Source of the DNA: SFWF01 sp045636705 | GTDB taxonomy: Bacteria > Bacillota > Clostridia > Oscillospirales > Acutalibacteraceae | Assembly: GCA_045636705.1 (NCBI GenBank) | Contig: JAZTYA010000009.1 | Span: forward strand, 1-40,833 | Direction of reading: 5' to 3' | DNA: 40,833 bases | Shown here: in pieces, positions 14,685 through 22,953 of the stretch | Layout of the letters: each line of letters begins with the position of its first letter | Position numbering within the stretch: the first letter of the stretch is position 1 | Notes under the pieces: model-generated | The model's database searches: none | Told to the model about the DNA's origin: nothing | The model's input: only the letters and a program-made list of their open reading frames with translations | Translations under genes and position numbers: made by a program

Positions 14685-15938
14685 ATGACTGTAAATGTTA
14701 AAGATTTTGGCGCCGTAGGCGATGGCAAAACCCTCAACACAAAGGCAATTCAAGCCGCTATTGATAGCCTTTCTGAAAAGGGTGGAAGAGTCCTTATCGA
14801 AGACGGTGTTTATATGACGGGTACTATCATTTATAAAAGCAACGTCGAAATTCATATTGCATCTGATGCGGTGCTTTTAGGTTCGCCTGATTGCGCTGAT
14901 TACCCTGAAAGAGAAACCCAACACGTAAATTCATCCCTTCTTCCGCGTTGGCAAAACGCCTGCTTAATTTACGCAGAAGAATGCGAAAATATTTCCCTTA
15001 CAGGTATGGGTACTATTGACTGTAACGGTCACACCTTTGTAATACCTGCCTCAGAAAAAGCATGGGCGTGGAGATATCATCGCGACATCAGTCGTCCGAC
15101 ACCTCCTCGTTGTGTGTTTTTTACAGGCTGTAAAAACGTTAAAATCGAGGATATTACAATGACAAATCAACCTGCGGGTTGGTCTTATTGGATACACGAC
15201 TGCGACTATGTAACGGTTGATAAGATTAAGATAGATGCCGAGGTTGAATATCCAAATAACGATGGTATTCACGTAAACTCAAGCCGAAACGTTACCATCT
15301 CAAACAGTTCTATTACCTGTGGAGACGACTGTATAGTTGTTCGTGCAAACAATGTTTCGCTTGCAGAAAACAAGGTTTGTGAGCGCGTTGTTGTTACAAA
15401 CTGTAATTTAACAAGCTATTCGGGCGCTATCCGTATAGGCTGGATAAATGACGGTGTTATTCGCAACTGTGCCTTTTCAAATTTAGTTATGACCGACTGC
15501 TCGGTTGGAATTGATTTCTTTTTGCCACTTATTGTTGCCGATGATACACCGTACACATCGGATATTGGCAGAGAAGCAACCTTAATTGAAAATATGACAT
15601 TTGATAATATCATTATGGACAAGGCGTTTACAGCTCCCATAAACATTGACGTTAATCCGGACCCAAGAGTAAAGGTTGAAGCGGTTAGAAATCTTTATTT
15701 TTCTAACGTTCGTGCTCGAGGACCTCATTTTGTTTGGCTTACAGGCAGAAAGGAAAATCCAATAAAGGATATCGAGTTTAACAACTGCACCTTTACCTTA
15801 ACCGATGGCGAGGAGTTCCCTGATAAGGTGCGCCACGGAGCAGCAAGACACTATAACGATGTAGATTATCATCCGTTAGAAATTAAGTTTGCTGATAATC
15901 TCCGTTTTAACAATACGACCTTTAATGTAAATAAATAG
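14685..15938 (+). CDS. GH28-like right-handed beta-helix protein (polygalacturonase superfamily), atypical active site
   Basis: 417 aa, no signal peptide, so cytoplasmic. The N-terminus NVKDFGAVGDGKTLNTKAIQ is the hallmark start of GH28 and related pectin-type beta-helix enzymes. The helix rungs include PNNDGIHVNSSRNVTISN and CGDDCIVVRA, corresponding to the GH28 NTD and GDD motifs with the catalytic aspartates retained. Where classical GH28 has G-H-G and R-I-K, this protein reads SYSGAIRIGWIND, so the usual His is absent and the Lys is Gly. Such proteins are usually annotated as glycosyl hydrolase 28 or GH28-related. Likely substrates are internalised pectin or uronate-containing oligosaccharides, but this is inference. 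It is a single-gene unit with its own promoter and terminator, and no pectin utilisation genes are adjacent. Confidence 0.82.
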   Translation: MTVNVKDFGAVGDGKTLNTKAIQAAIDSLSEKGGRVLIEDGVYMTGTIIYKSNVEIHIASDAVLLGSPDCADYPERETQHVNSSLLPRWQNACLIYAEECENISLTGMGTIDCNGHTFVIPASEKAWAWRYHRDISRPTPPRCVFFTGCKNVKIEDITMTNQPAGWSYWIHDCDYVTVDKIKIDAEVEYPNNDGIHVNSSRNVTISNSSITCGDDCIVVRANNVSLAENKVCERVVVTNCNLTSYSGAIRIGWINDGVIRNCAFSNLVMTDCSVGIDFFLPLIVADDTPYTSDIGREATLIENMTFDNIIMDKAFTAPINIDVNPDPRVKVEAVRNLYFSNVRARGPHFVWLTGRKENPIKDIEFNNCTFTLTDGEEFPDKVRHGAARHYNDVDYHPLEIKFADNLRFNNTTFNVNK

Positions 15939-15948
15939 ACAAAAAAAT

Positions 15949-15980
15949 AACCCGACGGAAAGTCCGTCGGGTTTCTTTTT
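15949..15980. terminator. Terminator between the GH28-like gene and ferredoxin
   Basis: Perfect 11-bp stem (15949-15959 with 15963-15973), three-base loop, followed by a C-interrupted T tract; the A-rich left flank (15940-15948) makes it bidirectional. Confidence 0.88.
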
Positions 15981-15986
15981 TTAAAA

Positions 15987-16157
15987 TTAGTCCTCAGAAA
16001 TTGCATCTACAGGGCAGTTAGCTGCACAAGCACCACAATCAATACAGGTGTCAGCATCAATTACATATTGAGTATCGCCCTCGGAAATTGCATCAACAGG
16101 ACAACCTGCTGCACAAGCACCACAGCTAATGCAAGCGTCAGAAATCTTATAAGCCAT
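15987..16157 (-). CDS. 2[4Fe-4S] clostridial-type ferredoxin
   Basis: 56 aa, too short for most ORF filters. Reading leftward from ATG (16157-16155) to TAA (15989-15987), it has two near-identical cluster motifs: CISCGACAAGCP (Cys 9, 12, 15, 19) and CIDCGACAANCP (Cys 38, 41, 44, 48), each followed by VDAISE. This is the canonical eight-Cys ferredoxin carrying electrons among pyruvate:ferredoxin oxidoreductase, hydrogenase and similar enzymes. The sequence is strongly acidic. A strong AGGAGGTG lies about 9 nt upstream of the ATG and a promoter at 16187-16214, so it is an independently and probably highly expressed gene. The two halves are also alike at DNA level, showing the ancestral duplication. 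Confidence 0.95.
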   Translation of the reverse strand: MAYKISDACISCGACAAGCPVDAISEGDTQYVIDADTCIDCGACAANCPVDAISED

Positions 16158-16186
16158 TCTAAATACACCTCCTTGTGTCTAAATCA

Positions 16187-16214
16187 ATTTTAACATATAA
16201 CTTTTAAAAATCAA
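16187..16214 (-). promoter_or_regulatory. Promoter of the ferredoxin gene
   Basis: Leftward TTGATT (16214-16209), 16-nt spacer, TAAAAT (16192-16187), 30 nt before the ATG. Confidence 0.6.
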
Positions 16215-16245
16215 GTAGAAATTTAAAGAAACTTGGCATAAAAGG

Positions 16246-17097
16246 TTAATCTTTCGGAAGGTCGTTTGGAACCGGAACCTTTTTAGCCTTTCCTCTTTGA
16301 ATAATTTCTACGTCGTTACGATGTATTTTTGTGGGTGTTGCATTTTCGCCAATCTTAACGTAAAGGATTCCCGTAAGAGGATTTTCATCCATAACGGTTC
16401 CTGTTCCGTGACTGGTTTTTACAACAGAGCCTACAGGAGGAGTGATAGAGTTTAAATACTCATAAGCTTCCTGTTCGTACTTTAAACAGCACATAAGCCT
16501 GCCACAGCTACCTGAAATTTTGGTAGGATTAAGGGATAGTCCTTGCTCCTTTGCCATTTTAATCGATACGGGCTCAAAATCATCTAAAAATCTTGCGCAA
16601 CAAAATGGTTGTCCGCAAATACCAAGACCGCCTAAAAGCTTTGCCTCGTCGCGTACGCCTATTTGTCTAAGCTCGATGCGAGTGTGGAAACCCGATGCTA
16701 AGTCCTTAACAAGATTTCTAAAATCAACCCTGCCGTCAGAAGTAAAGTAGAATAAAATTTTGCTTCCGTCAAATGCATATTCAACGTCAACAAGCTTCAT
16801 ATCAAGCTCGTGTTCTAAAATCTTCTTTTCGCAAATCGAAAAGGCATCCTGCCTTTTCTTTTCGTTTTCGGCAAGTTTCTTGCGGTCGGCAGGAGTAGCA
16901 ATTCTTAAAACCTTTTTAAGCGGTTTTACAATTTTGCTATCATCTACAGACTTTACAGTTTCGCAAATGGTTGCGCACTCAAGTCCTCTTGAGGTTTCTA
17001 CAACAACAAGTTCGCCAAGCGGTAGCTTAAGACCTGCGGGGTCGAAAAAGTAAGTTCTGCCTTCTGCTTTAAATTTAACAGATACAACCTCGGTCAT
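16246..17097 (-). CDS. ricT: PSP1-domain protein RicT (YaaT-like)
   Basis: 283 aa from the start chosen here. The PSP1 domain shows DVEYAFDGSKILFYFTSDGR, VDFRNLVKDLA and RIELRQIGVRDEAKLLGG, followed by Cys-rich GICGQPFCCARF and SGSCGRLMCCLKYEQEAY, the Fe-S cluster cysteines known from RicT of the RicA/F/T (Y-) complex, which supports RNase Y mRNA processing, competence and sporulation in Bacillus. I prefer ATG 17097 (MTEVVSVKF) over ATG 17109: the GGAGG that would serve 17097 overlaps the upstream ATG, which itself has no ribosome site. It follows holB closely, a gene order common in Bacillota. Confidence 0.9.
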   Translation of the reverse strand: MTEVVSVKFKAEGRTYFFDPAGLKLPLGELVVVETSRGLECATICETVKSVDDSKIVKPLKKVLRIATPADRKKLAENEKKRQDAFSICEKKILEHELDMKLVDVEYAFDGSKILFYFTSDGRVDFRNLVKDLASGFHTRIELRQIGVRDEAKLLGGLGICGQPFCCARFLDDFEPVSIKMAKEQGLSLNPTKISGSCGRLMCCLKYEQEAYEYLNSITPPVGSVVKTSHGTGTVMDENPLTGILYVKIGENATPTKIHRNDVEIIQRGKAKKVPVPNDLPKD

Positions 17098-17114
17098 ATT
17101 GTCCTCCATAAAAA

Positions 17115-18041
17115 TTATTCTATCTTACCAGTTATAGCAGAGGTTAGATAGGAAAAAAAGAGCGGAAGATTAATGTTAGTAACGAGGGATGCTTCCGCAC
17201 CTATCACCACGTCGTATATTTTGGCCAGTTCTTCTGCCGTACGGGGCAGGGAGCTTGAAGCCTTTAGTTTTGTGCAAATAAGCTCCTTAAGTTCAAAAAT
17301 AAAGTCATGAACCAAAGGTCTGTCTTTCTCCATTTTTACGGTGCAAAGCAAGGCGGAGTAAGCGTTTCCTGACAGTATGTTTTCAAGATAATCCTCGGCT
17401 AAAGCGGCCGCAGGATTTTTCTTATTTCCGTTTAAAACGGCAAGAGCCTTGCCAATGTTTCCGTGTTCTCTTTTTAAAACCTCACGGGCTTGGTCCTCGG
17501 ATATTCCTTCATTCACTAAATAAGCCGTTCCAATATCTTCACTTGGAGCAAACAAAGAAAAAACAGTGCATCTTGAAACAACCGTTTCAAGAAGTTTGCC
17601 CGAAGACTCACAAAGCAGAATGAAAAGTAACTTTGAGGGTGGCTCTTCCAAGACCTTAAGCAACGAGTTTGCCGAAGCGGCATTCATCGTATCGGCCTTA
17701 TCAATTATAAAGACTCTTCCGTCCGACGTGTGCGAAGAGGTGTAACTTAGCGCCTTTAAGGTTCTGATTTTGTCAACCGAAACGCTCTTCTTCTTTTCTT
17801 CGGGAGCTATCCATTCAATATCGGGATGGGTGCCTACGTCTGCTAAATGACAGTCACGACAGGCTTCGCAAGGAGCCGACTTATTTTGGCATACAAAGGC
17901 CTTTGCAATATATTTTGCAAGGGTGTGTTTGCCTGTACCGTCTTCACCTTCAATAATTATCGCATGAGGCATTCTATTTAACGAAATAAGCGCCAAAAGA
18001 GAATCTTTTAAGCGGTCACAACCTACAAGCGGGAAACTCAT
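17115..18041 (-). CDS. holB: DNA polymerase III delta' subunit (clamp-loader AAA+ protein)
   Basis: 308 aa. The Walker A motif is GEDGTGKHTLAKYIAKAF and the zinc-binding cysteines follow in CQNKSAPCEACRDC. Then come VFIIDKADTMNAASANSLLK (Walker B region) and LEEPPSK, and the SRC motif VVSRCTVFSLF. The three-domain clamp-loader subunit helps load the beta clamp at the replication fork. Similar tau/gamma subunits (DnaX) are longer and have a more complete Walker B; length and the weak Walker B (IIDKAD) favour delta'. Its ATG overlaps the trpS stop by 4 nt, and ricT follows within 17 nt. Confidence 0.9.
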   Translation of the reverse strand: MSFPLVGCDRLKDSLLALISLNRMPHAIIIEGEDGTGKHTLAKYIAKAFVCQNKSAPCEACRDCHLADVGTHPDIEWIAPEEKKKSVSVDKIRTLKALSYTSSHTSDGRVFIIDKADTMNAASANSLLKVLEEPPSKLLFILLCESSGKLLETVVSRCTVFSLFAPSEDIGTAYLVNEGISEDQAREVLKREHGNIGKALAVLNGNKKNPAAALAEDYLENILSGNAYSALLCTVKMEKDRPLVHDFIFELKELICTKLKASSSLPRTAEELAKIYDVVIGAEASLVTNINLPLFFSYLTSAITGKIE

Positions 18042-19036
18042 AGTACGAAACCGACCTTTTTCATAGCTTTACCGAGTGTGCGATAAGCTACACGATTTGC
18101 CTTTTCTGCGCCAGCTCTGTAGATTTCTTCAAGGCTTGCCTTATCCTTAATTAAAAGGTCGTATTTTTCTCTTATAGGACGGAGCTCTTCAACAACAGCT
18201 TCGCCAACGGCTAACTTAAAGTCACCATAGCCCTTGCCCTCAAACTCTGCAGTAATCTGTTCTGCAGATTTGCCTGTAACGGCAGAGTAAATTGAGATTA
18301 GGTTATTTATACCAAGCTTGTCTTCACCAATGCAAACCTTAGCTTCACTATCGGTTACGGCACGCTTAAACTTTCTCATAATATCGTCGGGTGTATCAAG
18401 AATAGCAACCCAGGAGTTTACGTTTTCGTCCGACTTAGACATCTTCTTTGTAGGGTCTTGAAGGGACATAACGCGAGCGCCCGTCTTTGCAATATAAGGC
18501 TCGGGAATGGTAAATACGTCGCCGTATAGATTGTTAAAACGAAGGGCGATATCGCGTGTGATTTCAAGATGTTGCTTTTGGTCAGCGCCTACAGGAACAA
18601 AGTCGGGCTTATAAAGCAAAATATCAGCAGCCATTAAAGCAGGGTAGGCAAAAAGTCCAACGTTTACGTTGTCGGCATGGCGTGCAGATTTGTCCTTAAA
18701 CTGTGTCATTCTCGACATTTCGCCAAACTGTGTGTAGCAGGAAAGCAACCACGCAAGCTGCGAATGTGCAGGCACGTGCGACTGAATAAACAAAGTGGAG
18801 CTTTCAGGGTCAAGACCTAACGCTAAAAGAATAGCAAAGGTAGAATAAATCTGAGCTCTAAGTTTTGCCGGCTCCTGTCTTACGGTTATTGCGTGAAGGT
18901 CAGCTACCGCAAAGGTGCAATCAAATTCATCCTGCATATTTATCCAGTTTTTAAGCGCACCCAAATAGTTACCAAGGGTAAGCATACCGCTTGGCTGAAT
19001 GCAACTTAAAACCTTTTTCTTTTCAGTATTTTCCAT
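18038..19036 (-). CDS. trpS: Tryptophanyl-tRNA synthetase
   Basis: 332 aa, typical TrpRS. Class I signature at the N-terminus is IQPSGMLTLGNYLGALKNW (the HIGH-like motif is TLGN) and the KMSKS loop is KKMSKSDENVN. The Trp-binding part includes LFIQSHVPAHSQLAW and PVGADQKQHLEI. It activates tryptophan and charges tRNA-Trp. I found no T-box element in the short leader (19037-19068), so regulation seems to be constitutive transcription from the promoter at 19069-19097. First gene of a trpS-holB-ricT unit with a 4-nt overlap to holB. Confidence 0.96.
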   Translation of the reverse strand: MENTEKKKVLSCIQPSGMLTLGNYLGALKNWINMQDEFDCTFAVADLHAITVRQEPAKLRAQIYSTFAILLALGLDPESSTLFIQSHVPAHSQLAWLLSCYTQFGEMSRMTQFKDKSARHADNVNVGLFAYPALMAADILLYKPDFVPVGADQKQHLEITRDIALRFNNLYGDVFTIPEPYIAKTGARVMSLQDPTKKMSKSDENVNSWVAILDTPDDIMRKFKRAVTDSEAKVCIGEDKLGINNLISIYSAVTGKSAEQITAEFEGKGYGDFKLAVGEAVVEELRPIREKYDLLIKDKASLEEIYRAGAEKANRVAYRTLGKAMKKVGFVL

Positions 19037-19068
19037 TTAAAAAACCTCTATAAAATATAATTATATTT

Positions 19069-19097
19069 ATTATACAACAAAATATATAATACGGCAA
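19069..19097 (-). promoter_or_regulatory. Promoter of the trpS-holB-ricT unit
   Basis: Leftward TTGCCG (19097-19092), 17-nt spacer, perfect TATAAT (19074-19069), 32 nt before the trpS ATG. Confidence 0.7.
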
Positions 19098-19120
19098 GAA
19101 AAAAATATAATGGATTTATA

Positions 19121-19149
19121 TTGTAAATTTTATCTTTATTTGATATAAT
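19121..19149 (+). promoter_or_regulatory. Promoter of the thyX-tmk operon
   Basis: TTGTAA (19121-19126), 17-nt spacer, TATAAT (19144-19149), 43 nt upstream of the thyX ATG. It is divergent from the trpS promoter. Confidence 0.65.
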
Positions 19150-19192
19150 TAAGTTAATTATATTTACACTCAAATTAAGGAGAAAATGAAAA

Positions 19193-19963
19193 ATGGTTAA
19201 GGTTACCTTACTGGCACATACTCCAAATCCCGAAGCGGCTGTTGCTGCTGCCGCAAAGCTTTGTTATTCGCCTTCAGACATTGAAACCATACGTGAAGGA
19301 TTAACGGAGGAAAAAACCGCCGCTTTTGTCGAAATGTTATCCGAAATCGGACACGAAAGTCCAATAGAACACGTTTCCTTTACCTTTGGTGTAGAGGGTA
19401 TTTCCCGTGCTTGCTCGCATCAGCTTGTAAGACATAGAATCGCATCCTATTCACAAAAAAGTCAGCGCTACGTAAGTGAAGACAGTTTTGAATATGTAAT
19501 TCCACCTGAGGTTGCGGCTATTGACGAGGCAAGGGAAGAGTTCATTCGTCAAATGGAAGCAATTGACAAGGGATATAAGCAGTTGGCAGACATCTTAACT
19601 AAAAAACATACCGAGAGTTTTATGGCAGAGGGCTTAGATGAAAAAACTGCTACACAGAAAGCAAAGAAAAAGGCTATGGAGGATGCAAGATTCTTGCTAC
19701 CTAATGCTTGCGAAACCAAGATTATCGTTACAATGAATGCAAGAAGTTTAAATAACTTCTTCAGACATCGTTGCTGCAACCGTGCACAATGGGAAATAAA
19801 AGAGGTTGCTGACCAAATGCTTAAAGAGGTACTAAAGGTAGCACCTAACCTATTTAAAAATTCGGGTCCTTCTTGTGTTAGCGGCGGTTGCCCCGAGGGT
19901 AAAATGACCTGCGGCAAGATAAAGGAAGTAAGACAAGAATATTCCAAGTTAAAGGAAATTTAA
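19193..19963 (+). CDS. thyX: Flavin-dependent thymidylate synthase
   Basis: 256 aa. It makes dTMP from dUMP using methylene-THF and FAD/NADPH without forming dihydrofolate. The ThyX signature RHR-x7-S is intact (Arg80-His81-Arg82 to Ser90 in RHRIASYSQKSQRY), preceded by HESPIEHVSFTF. The later part has LPNACETKIIVTMNARSL, NFFRHRCCNRAQWEI. The C-terminal tail has extra cysteines (CVSGGCPEGKMTCGK), common in clostridial ThyX. ATG at 19193 has AAGGAG 7-12 nt upstream. The next gene, tmk, starts 3 nt after the stop, so synthesis and phosphorylation of dTMP are co-expressed. Confidence 0.95.
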   Translation: MVKVTLLAHTPNPEAAVAAAAKLCYSPSDIETIREGLTEEKTAAFVEMLSEIGHESPIEHVSFTFGVEGISRACSHQLVRHRIASYSQKSQRYVSEDSFEYVIPPEVAAIDEAREEFIRQMEAIDKGYKQLADILTKKHTESFMAEGLDEKTATQKAKKKAMEDARFLLPNACETKIIVTMNARSLNNFFRHRCCNRAQWEIKEVADQMLKEVLKVAPNLFKNSGPSCVSGGCPEGKMTCGKIKEVRQEYSKLKEI

Positions 19964-19966
19964 AGA

Positions 19967-20623
19967 ATGGGAAAACTGATAGTAATAGAGGGACTTGACG
20001 GAAGCGGAAAGTCAACACAATTAGAACTTTTAGAAAAAAATCTAAAGAATAAGGGAGTTAACTGTAGGAGCGTTTCATTCCCCAATTATAAGGACGATTC
20101 ATCTGCCCTTGTAAAAATGTATCTTAGCGGTCAGTTTGGTTCAAATCCCGGCGACGTTAACGCTTATGCGGCATCTTCGTTTTATGCAGTAGACAGATAC
20201 GCCTCTTATAAAAAAGAATGGGGCAAGTTTTACGAGGACGGCGGTGTTATAGTTTCGGGTAGATATACCACGTCAAACGCGGTGCATCAGTGCTCAAAAC
20301 TACCTAAAGAGGATTGGGAAAACTTCCTTTCTTGGCTTTATGATTTTGAATACAACAAATTAGGAATTCCAAAGCCAGACAAGGTAATTTTCCTTGATAT
20401 GCCAATAGAGGTTTCCCAGAAACTTTTAGACGGAAGATATGAAGAAAATGGTGGCGGAAAGGACATTCACGAAAGAGACGTTGAATATCTTAACCATTGC
20501 AGAAAAGCGGCGTTATTTACCGCCGATTATTCGGGTTGGATAAAAATATCCTGTGCAAAGGACGGAAAGGCAAGAACAATAGAGGAAATTGCCAACGACG
20601 TTCTAAGCGCTACCGAACTTTAA
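19967..20623 (+). CDS. tmk: Thymidylate kinase (dTMP kinase)
   Basis: 218 aa. P-loop at the N-terminus is IEGLDGSGKSTQLELL (GLDGSGKST), then the DR-type motif VDRYASYKKEW and GRYTTSNAVHQ, and the dTMP lid/base region with FLDMPIEVSQKLLDGR. It phosphorylates dTMP to dTDP in DNA precursor synthesis. The insert EENGGGKDIHERDVEYL fits the longer clostridial subgroup that is often annotated only as deoxynucleoside/thymidylate kinase. It follows thyX by three bases, giving metabolic context for the call. Confidence 0.92.
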   Translation: MGKLIVIEGLDGSGKSTQLELLEKNLKNKGVNCRSVSFPNYKDDSSALVKMYLSGQFGSNPGDVNAYAASSFYAVDRYASYKKEWGKFYEDGGVIVSGRYTTSNAVHQCSKLPKEDWENFLSWLYDFEYNKLGIPKPDKVIFLDMPIEVSQKLLDGRYEENGGGKDIHERDVEYLNHCRKAALFTADYSGWIKISCAKDGKARTIEEIANDVLSATEL

Positions 20624-20632
20624 GGAGAAACT

Positions 20633-21181
20633 ATGGTTTATGTATTTTTAGCCGACGGCTTTGAAGAAATCGAAGCGTTAGCTACAGTAGATATTTTAAG
20701 AAGAGCAAAAATCGAGGTTTTAACCGTTTCTGTTTCTGAAAAAATAGTACACGGTGCACACGGTATAGATGTAGCAGCAGATATAACCGCAAAGGAGTTT
20801 GATATCACTAAACCTTTTGACTGTGTGATGCTACCGGGTGGAATGCCGGGCACAAAAAACCTTGATAAAAGCTCGTTAGTAAAAGAGGTGTTAAATAAGG
20901 CGGCAGAAGAAGACCTTGTTATTGCCGCTATCTGCGCAGCACCCATGATAATAGGCAAAATGGGGCTTTTAAAGGGTAAAAATGCTGTTTGTTACCCGGG
21001 GTTTGAAAACGACCTTTTGGGCGCAAATATAGTAAACGAACCATGTGTTAAGGACAGAAATTTCCTTACAGGCAAAGGACCGGGCGCGGTTTATCCTTTT
21101 GCCTTTGCTTTATGCGACGTTTTAAAAGGGGAAACCAAAACCTCATCAAAATTAAAAAGGGAGATGCAATGCGACCGTTAA
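20633..21181 (+). CDS. DJ-1/PfpI family protein (YajL/ThiJ-like)
   Basis: 182 aa, the length of YajL/DJ-1. N-terminal FLADGFEEIEALATVDILRRA contains the family Glu near residue 13, and AAICAAPMIIGKMGLL carries the nucleophilic elbow cysteine. Also typical are VMLPGGMPGTKNL and CYPGFEN. Members act as glyoxalase/deglycase-like or oxidative-stress proteins; the biological substrate remains uncertain for the family. ATG at 20633 has AAGGAG upstream, 9 nt after the tmk stop. Its 3' end overlaps the next gene by 13 nt. Confidence 0.9.
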   Translation: MVYVFLADGFEEIEALATVDILRRAKIEVLTVSVSEKIVHGAHGIDVAADITAKEFDITKPFDCVMLPGGMPGTKNLDKSSLVKEVLNKAAEEDLVIAAICAAPMIIGKMGLLKGKNAVCYPGFENDLLGANIVNEPCVKDRNFLTGKGPGAVYPFAFALCDVLKGETKTSSKLKREMQCDR

Positions 21182-21765
21182 ACATTAAGGAATATAAGCA
21201 GAATCTTCGAAAGGTTTGCCGAGAAAAAAGGGAAAACCTAGATGCTACAATAAAACGTGAAGCGGATTTAAAAATTGCTGAAAACGTTAAAAGGCTAAAG
21301 GAATATCCTGCGGCACAAACCCTGCTTATATACATGTCAACACCTATCGAGGTCGATACTAAAAATATAATATTGAATGCGTTAGCAGACGGCAAAAAAG
21401 TGGCAGTGCCAAGATGCATTCCAAACACACGAGATATGGAATTTCATTATATCGAGTCGTTTGATGACGTAGAACCGGGCGCGTTTTCTGTCTTAGAACC
21501 GAAAGAAGACAAGCCTATAGTTACCGACTTTTCAGGATGTCTTATGATAGTGCCCGGAATGCAGTTTGATATGAACGGGTATAGAATAGGCTACGGAAAA
21601 GGATACTATGACCGTTATATGATTAGATTTACGGGAATATCGGTTGGAATTTGTTATTCGGACGAGCTAAAACCCTTTATGTACCACGGAAAATTTGACC
21701 GTGCGGTTAATATCGTTTTGACCGACGTAAAAATTAAAACTTGCAAAAGGCAGGCAAAGAAATGA
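21169..21765 (+). CDS. 5-formyltetrahydrofolate cyclo-ligase
   Basis: 198 aa from the start chosen here. It converts 5-formyl-THF to methenyl-THF with ATP, recycling folate for ThyX and purine synthesis. N-terminal KEYKQNLRKVCREKRENL is the ATP-phosphate-binding helix; TLLIYMSTPIEVDT and the C-terminal signature MQFDMNGYRIGYGKGYYDRY with a GYGKGYYDR core are diagnostic. A longer frame begins at 21112, but that would overlap the preceding gene by 70 nt; ATG 21169 (MRPLNIKEYKQ) has AAAGGGAG at 21156-21163. The gene ends in a 4-nt ATGA overlap with mltG. Confidence 0.92.
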   Translation: MRPLNIKEYKQNLRKVCREKRENLDATIKREADLKIAENVKRLKEYPAAQTLLIYMSTPIEVDTKNIILNALADGKKVAVPRCIPNTRDMEFHYIESFDDVEPGAFSVLEPKEDKPIVTDFSGCLMIVPGMQFDMNGYRIGYGKGYYDRYMIRFTGISVGICYSDELKPFMYHGKFDRAVNIVLTDVKIKTCKRQAKK

Positions 21766-22937
21766 TAAACGAAGAAAAAGATACAAATAAATTTGAGGAC
21801 GACAGCTTTAAAACGCCTATTGATAATTTTATAATCGGCGACGGCTTTGAACTTCCAAAGGAAGAAAAAAATGAAGAGCCAAAAGCAAAAGGCAAGGCAG
21901 GAAAACTTGCAATAAAATCTATTGTCTGGACAATTTCTGTAATTATAGTTTCGGTGGGATTTGCTGCTTTAATACTTCTTGGGATATCTGACTTTTTAGG
22001 TATAGGACCGGGGAGAGGCCACGAGATAGAGATAAAAATTGACCAAGGCTCATCCTCTTCAAAAATTGCTAAAACCTTAAAAGAAGAAGGGGTTATACAA
22101 AGTGAACTTTTCTTCAGAGTTTTTTCAAAACTAAAAGGATATGACGGAAAATTTAAATACGGAGTTTATATTTTAAGCGACGAAGAGGGTTATTCTTCAA
22201 TAGCAAATAAACTTATAAACGACGGCGCAAAGGCCGAAACCGCAACCGTAACAATACCCGAAATGTCAACCGTTGACGACATTATAAAACTCCTGGTTGA
22301 AGCAGGTGTTAGTAGCGAAGCCGAGCTTGTAAATGCGATAGAGGAGGCTAGCTTTAATTTTGACTTTATAGACGGAATCCCTGAAGAAAAGGTTTATTGG
22401 CGACTTGAAGGATACCTCTTCCCTGAAACCTATTCTTTCTATTCGTATGATGACGAAGAGTGTGCGAAACTTGCTATAATGAAGATGCTTAACGAGTTTG
22501 ATTCTCGTATTACTGCCGAAATGAGAGCAAGGGCAGATGAGCTTGGTTATTCACTACACGAGGTGTTGACCTTAGCCTCTATTATTGAGCTTGAAGCAGG
22601 CGCCGCAGATTTTGAGGACAAGCAAAAGGTTGCCGAGGTTTTCTATAACCGCTTAAGAGATTGGGATGCACCTTTTTTACAGTCCAACCCAACAAGAGAC
22701 TATCCGTATGGAGAAGGCAAGTATAACACCTATGAAACGGCAGGACTACCGGTAGGACCTCTTTGTTCTCCAAGCATAGAATCGATTAAGGCGGCTCTTA
22801 ATCCTTCAACCACTCAGCCTGACTACTATTATTTCATAACGGATAAGTTTATGAACTTCTACTATAATAAGACCCTTGATGCGCATCAAAATACAAACTG
22901 GGAGCTTATCAATAAGGGAATTTACTATCCCGATTAA
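21762..22937 (+). CDS. mltG: Endolytic peptidoglycan transglycosylase MltG (YceG-like)
   Basis: 391 aa from ATG 21762, which overlaps the preceding stop as ATGA; a TTG start at 21741 is less likely. The cytoplasmic N-terminus is charged (about 1-45), then one membrane segment (about 50-73, IVWTISVIIVSVGFAALILL) and an extracellular YceG domain. Catalytic Glu lies in ASIIELEAGAADFEDKQK, with VAEVFYNRL, LQSNPTRDYPYG, YNTYETAGLPVGPLCSPS and AALNPS following, all family marks. It cleaves nascent glycan strands, terminating peptidoglycan polymerisation. The U32 peptidase gene follows, as in the Bacillus yrrL-yrrMNO neighbourhood. Confidence 0.93.
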   Translation: MINEEKDTNKFEDDSFKTPIDNFIIGDGFELPKEEKNEEPKAKGKAGKLAIKSIVWTISVIIVSVGFAALILLGISDFLGIGPGRGHEIEIKIDQGSSSSKIAKTLKEEGVIQSELFFRVFSKLKGYDGKFKYGVYILSDEEGYSSIANKLINDGAKAETATVTIPEMSTVDDIIKLLVEAGVSSEAELVNAIEEASFNFDFIDGIPEEKVYWRLEGYLFPETYSFYSYDDEECAKLAIMKMLNEFDSRITAEMRARADELGYSLHEVLTLASIIELEAGAADFEDKQKVAEVFYNRLRDWDAPFLQSNPTRDYPYGEGKYNTYETAGLPVGPLCSPSIESIKAALNPSTTQPDYYYFITDKFMNFYYNKTLDAHQNTNWELINKGIYYPD

Positions 22938-22953
22938 TTTTTAGGAATTTACT

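Noticed and set aside
21112..21168. Longer N-terminus of the 5-formyl-THF cyclo-ligase
   Set aside because: It would overlap the DJ-1 gene by 70 nt, has no ribosome site, and the family N-terminus begins near KEYKQ; ATG 21169 has AAAGGGAG.
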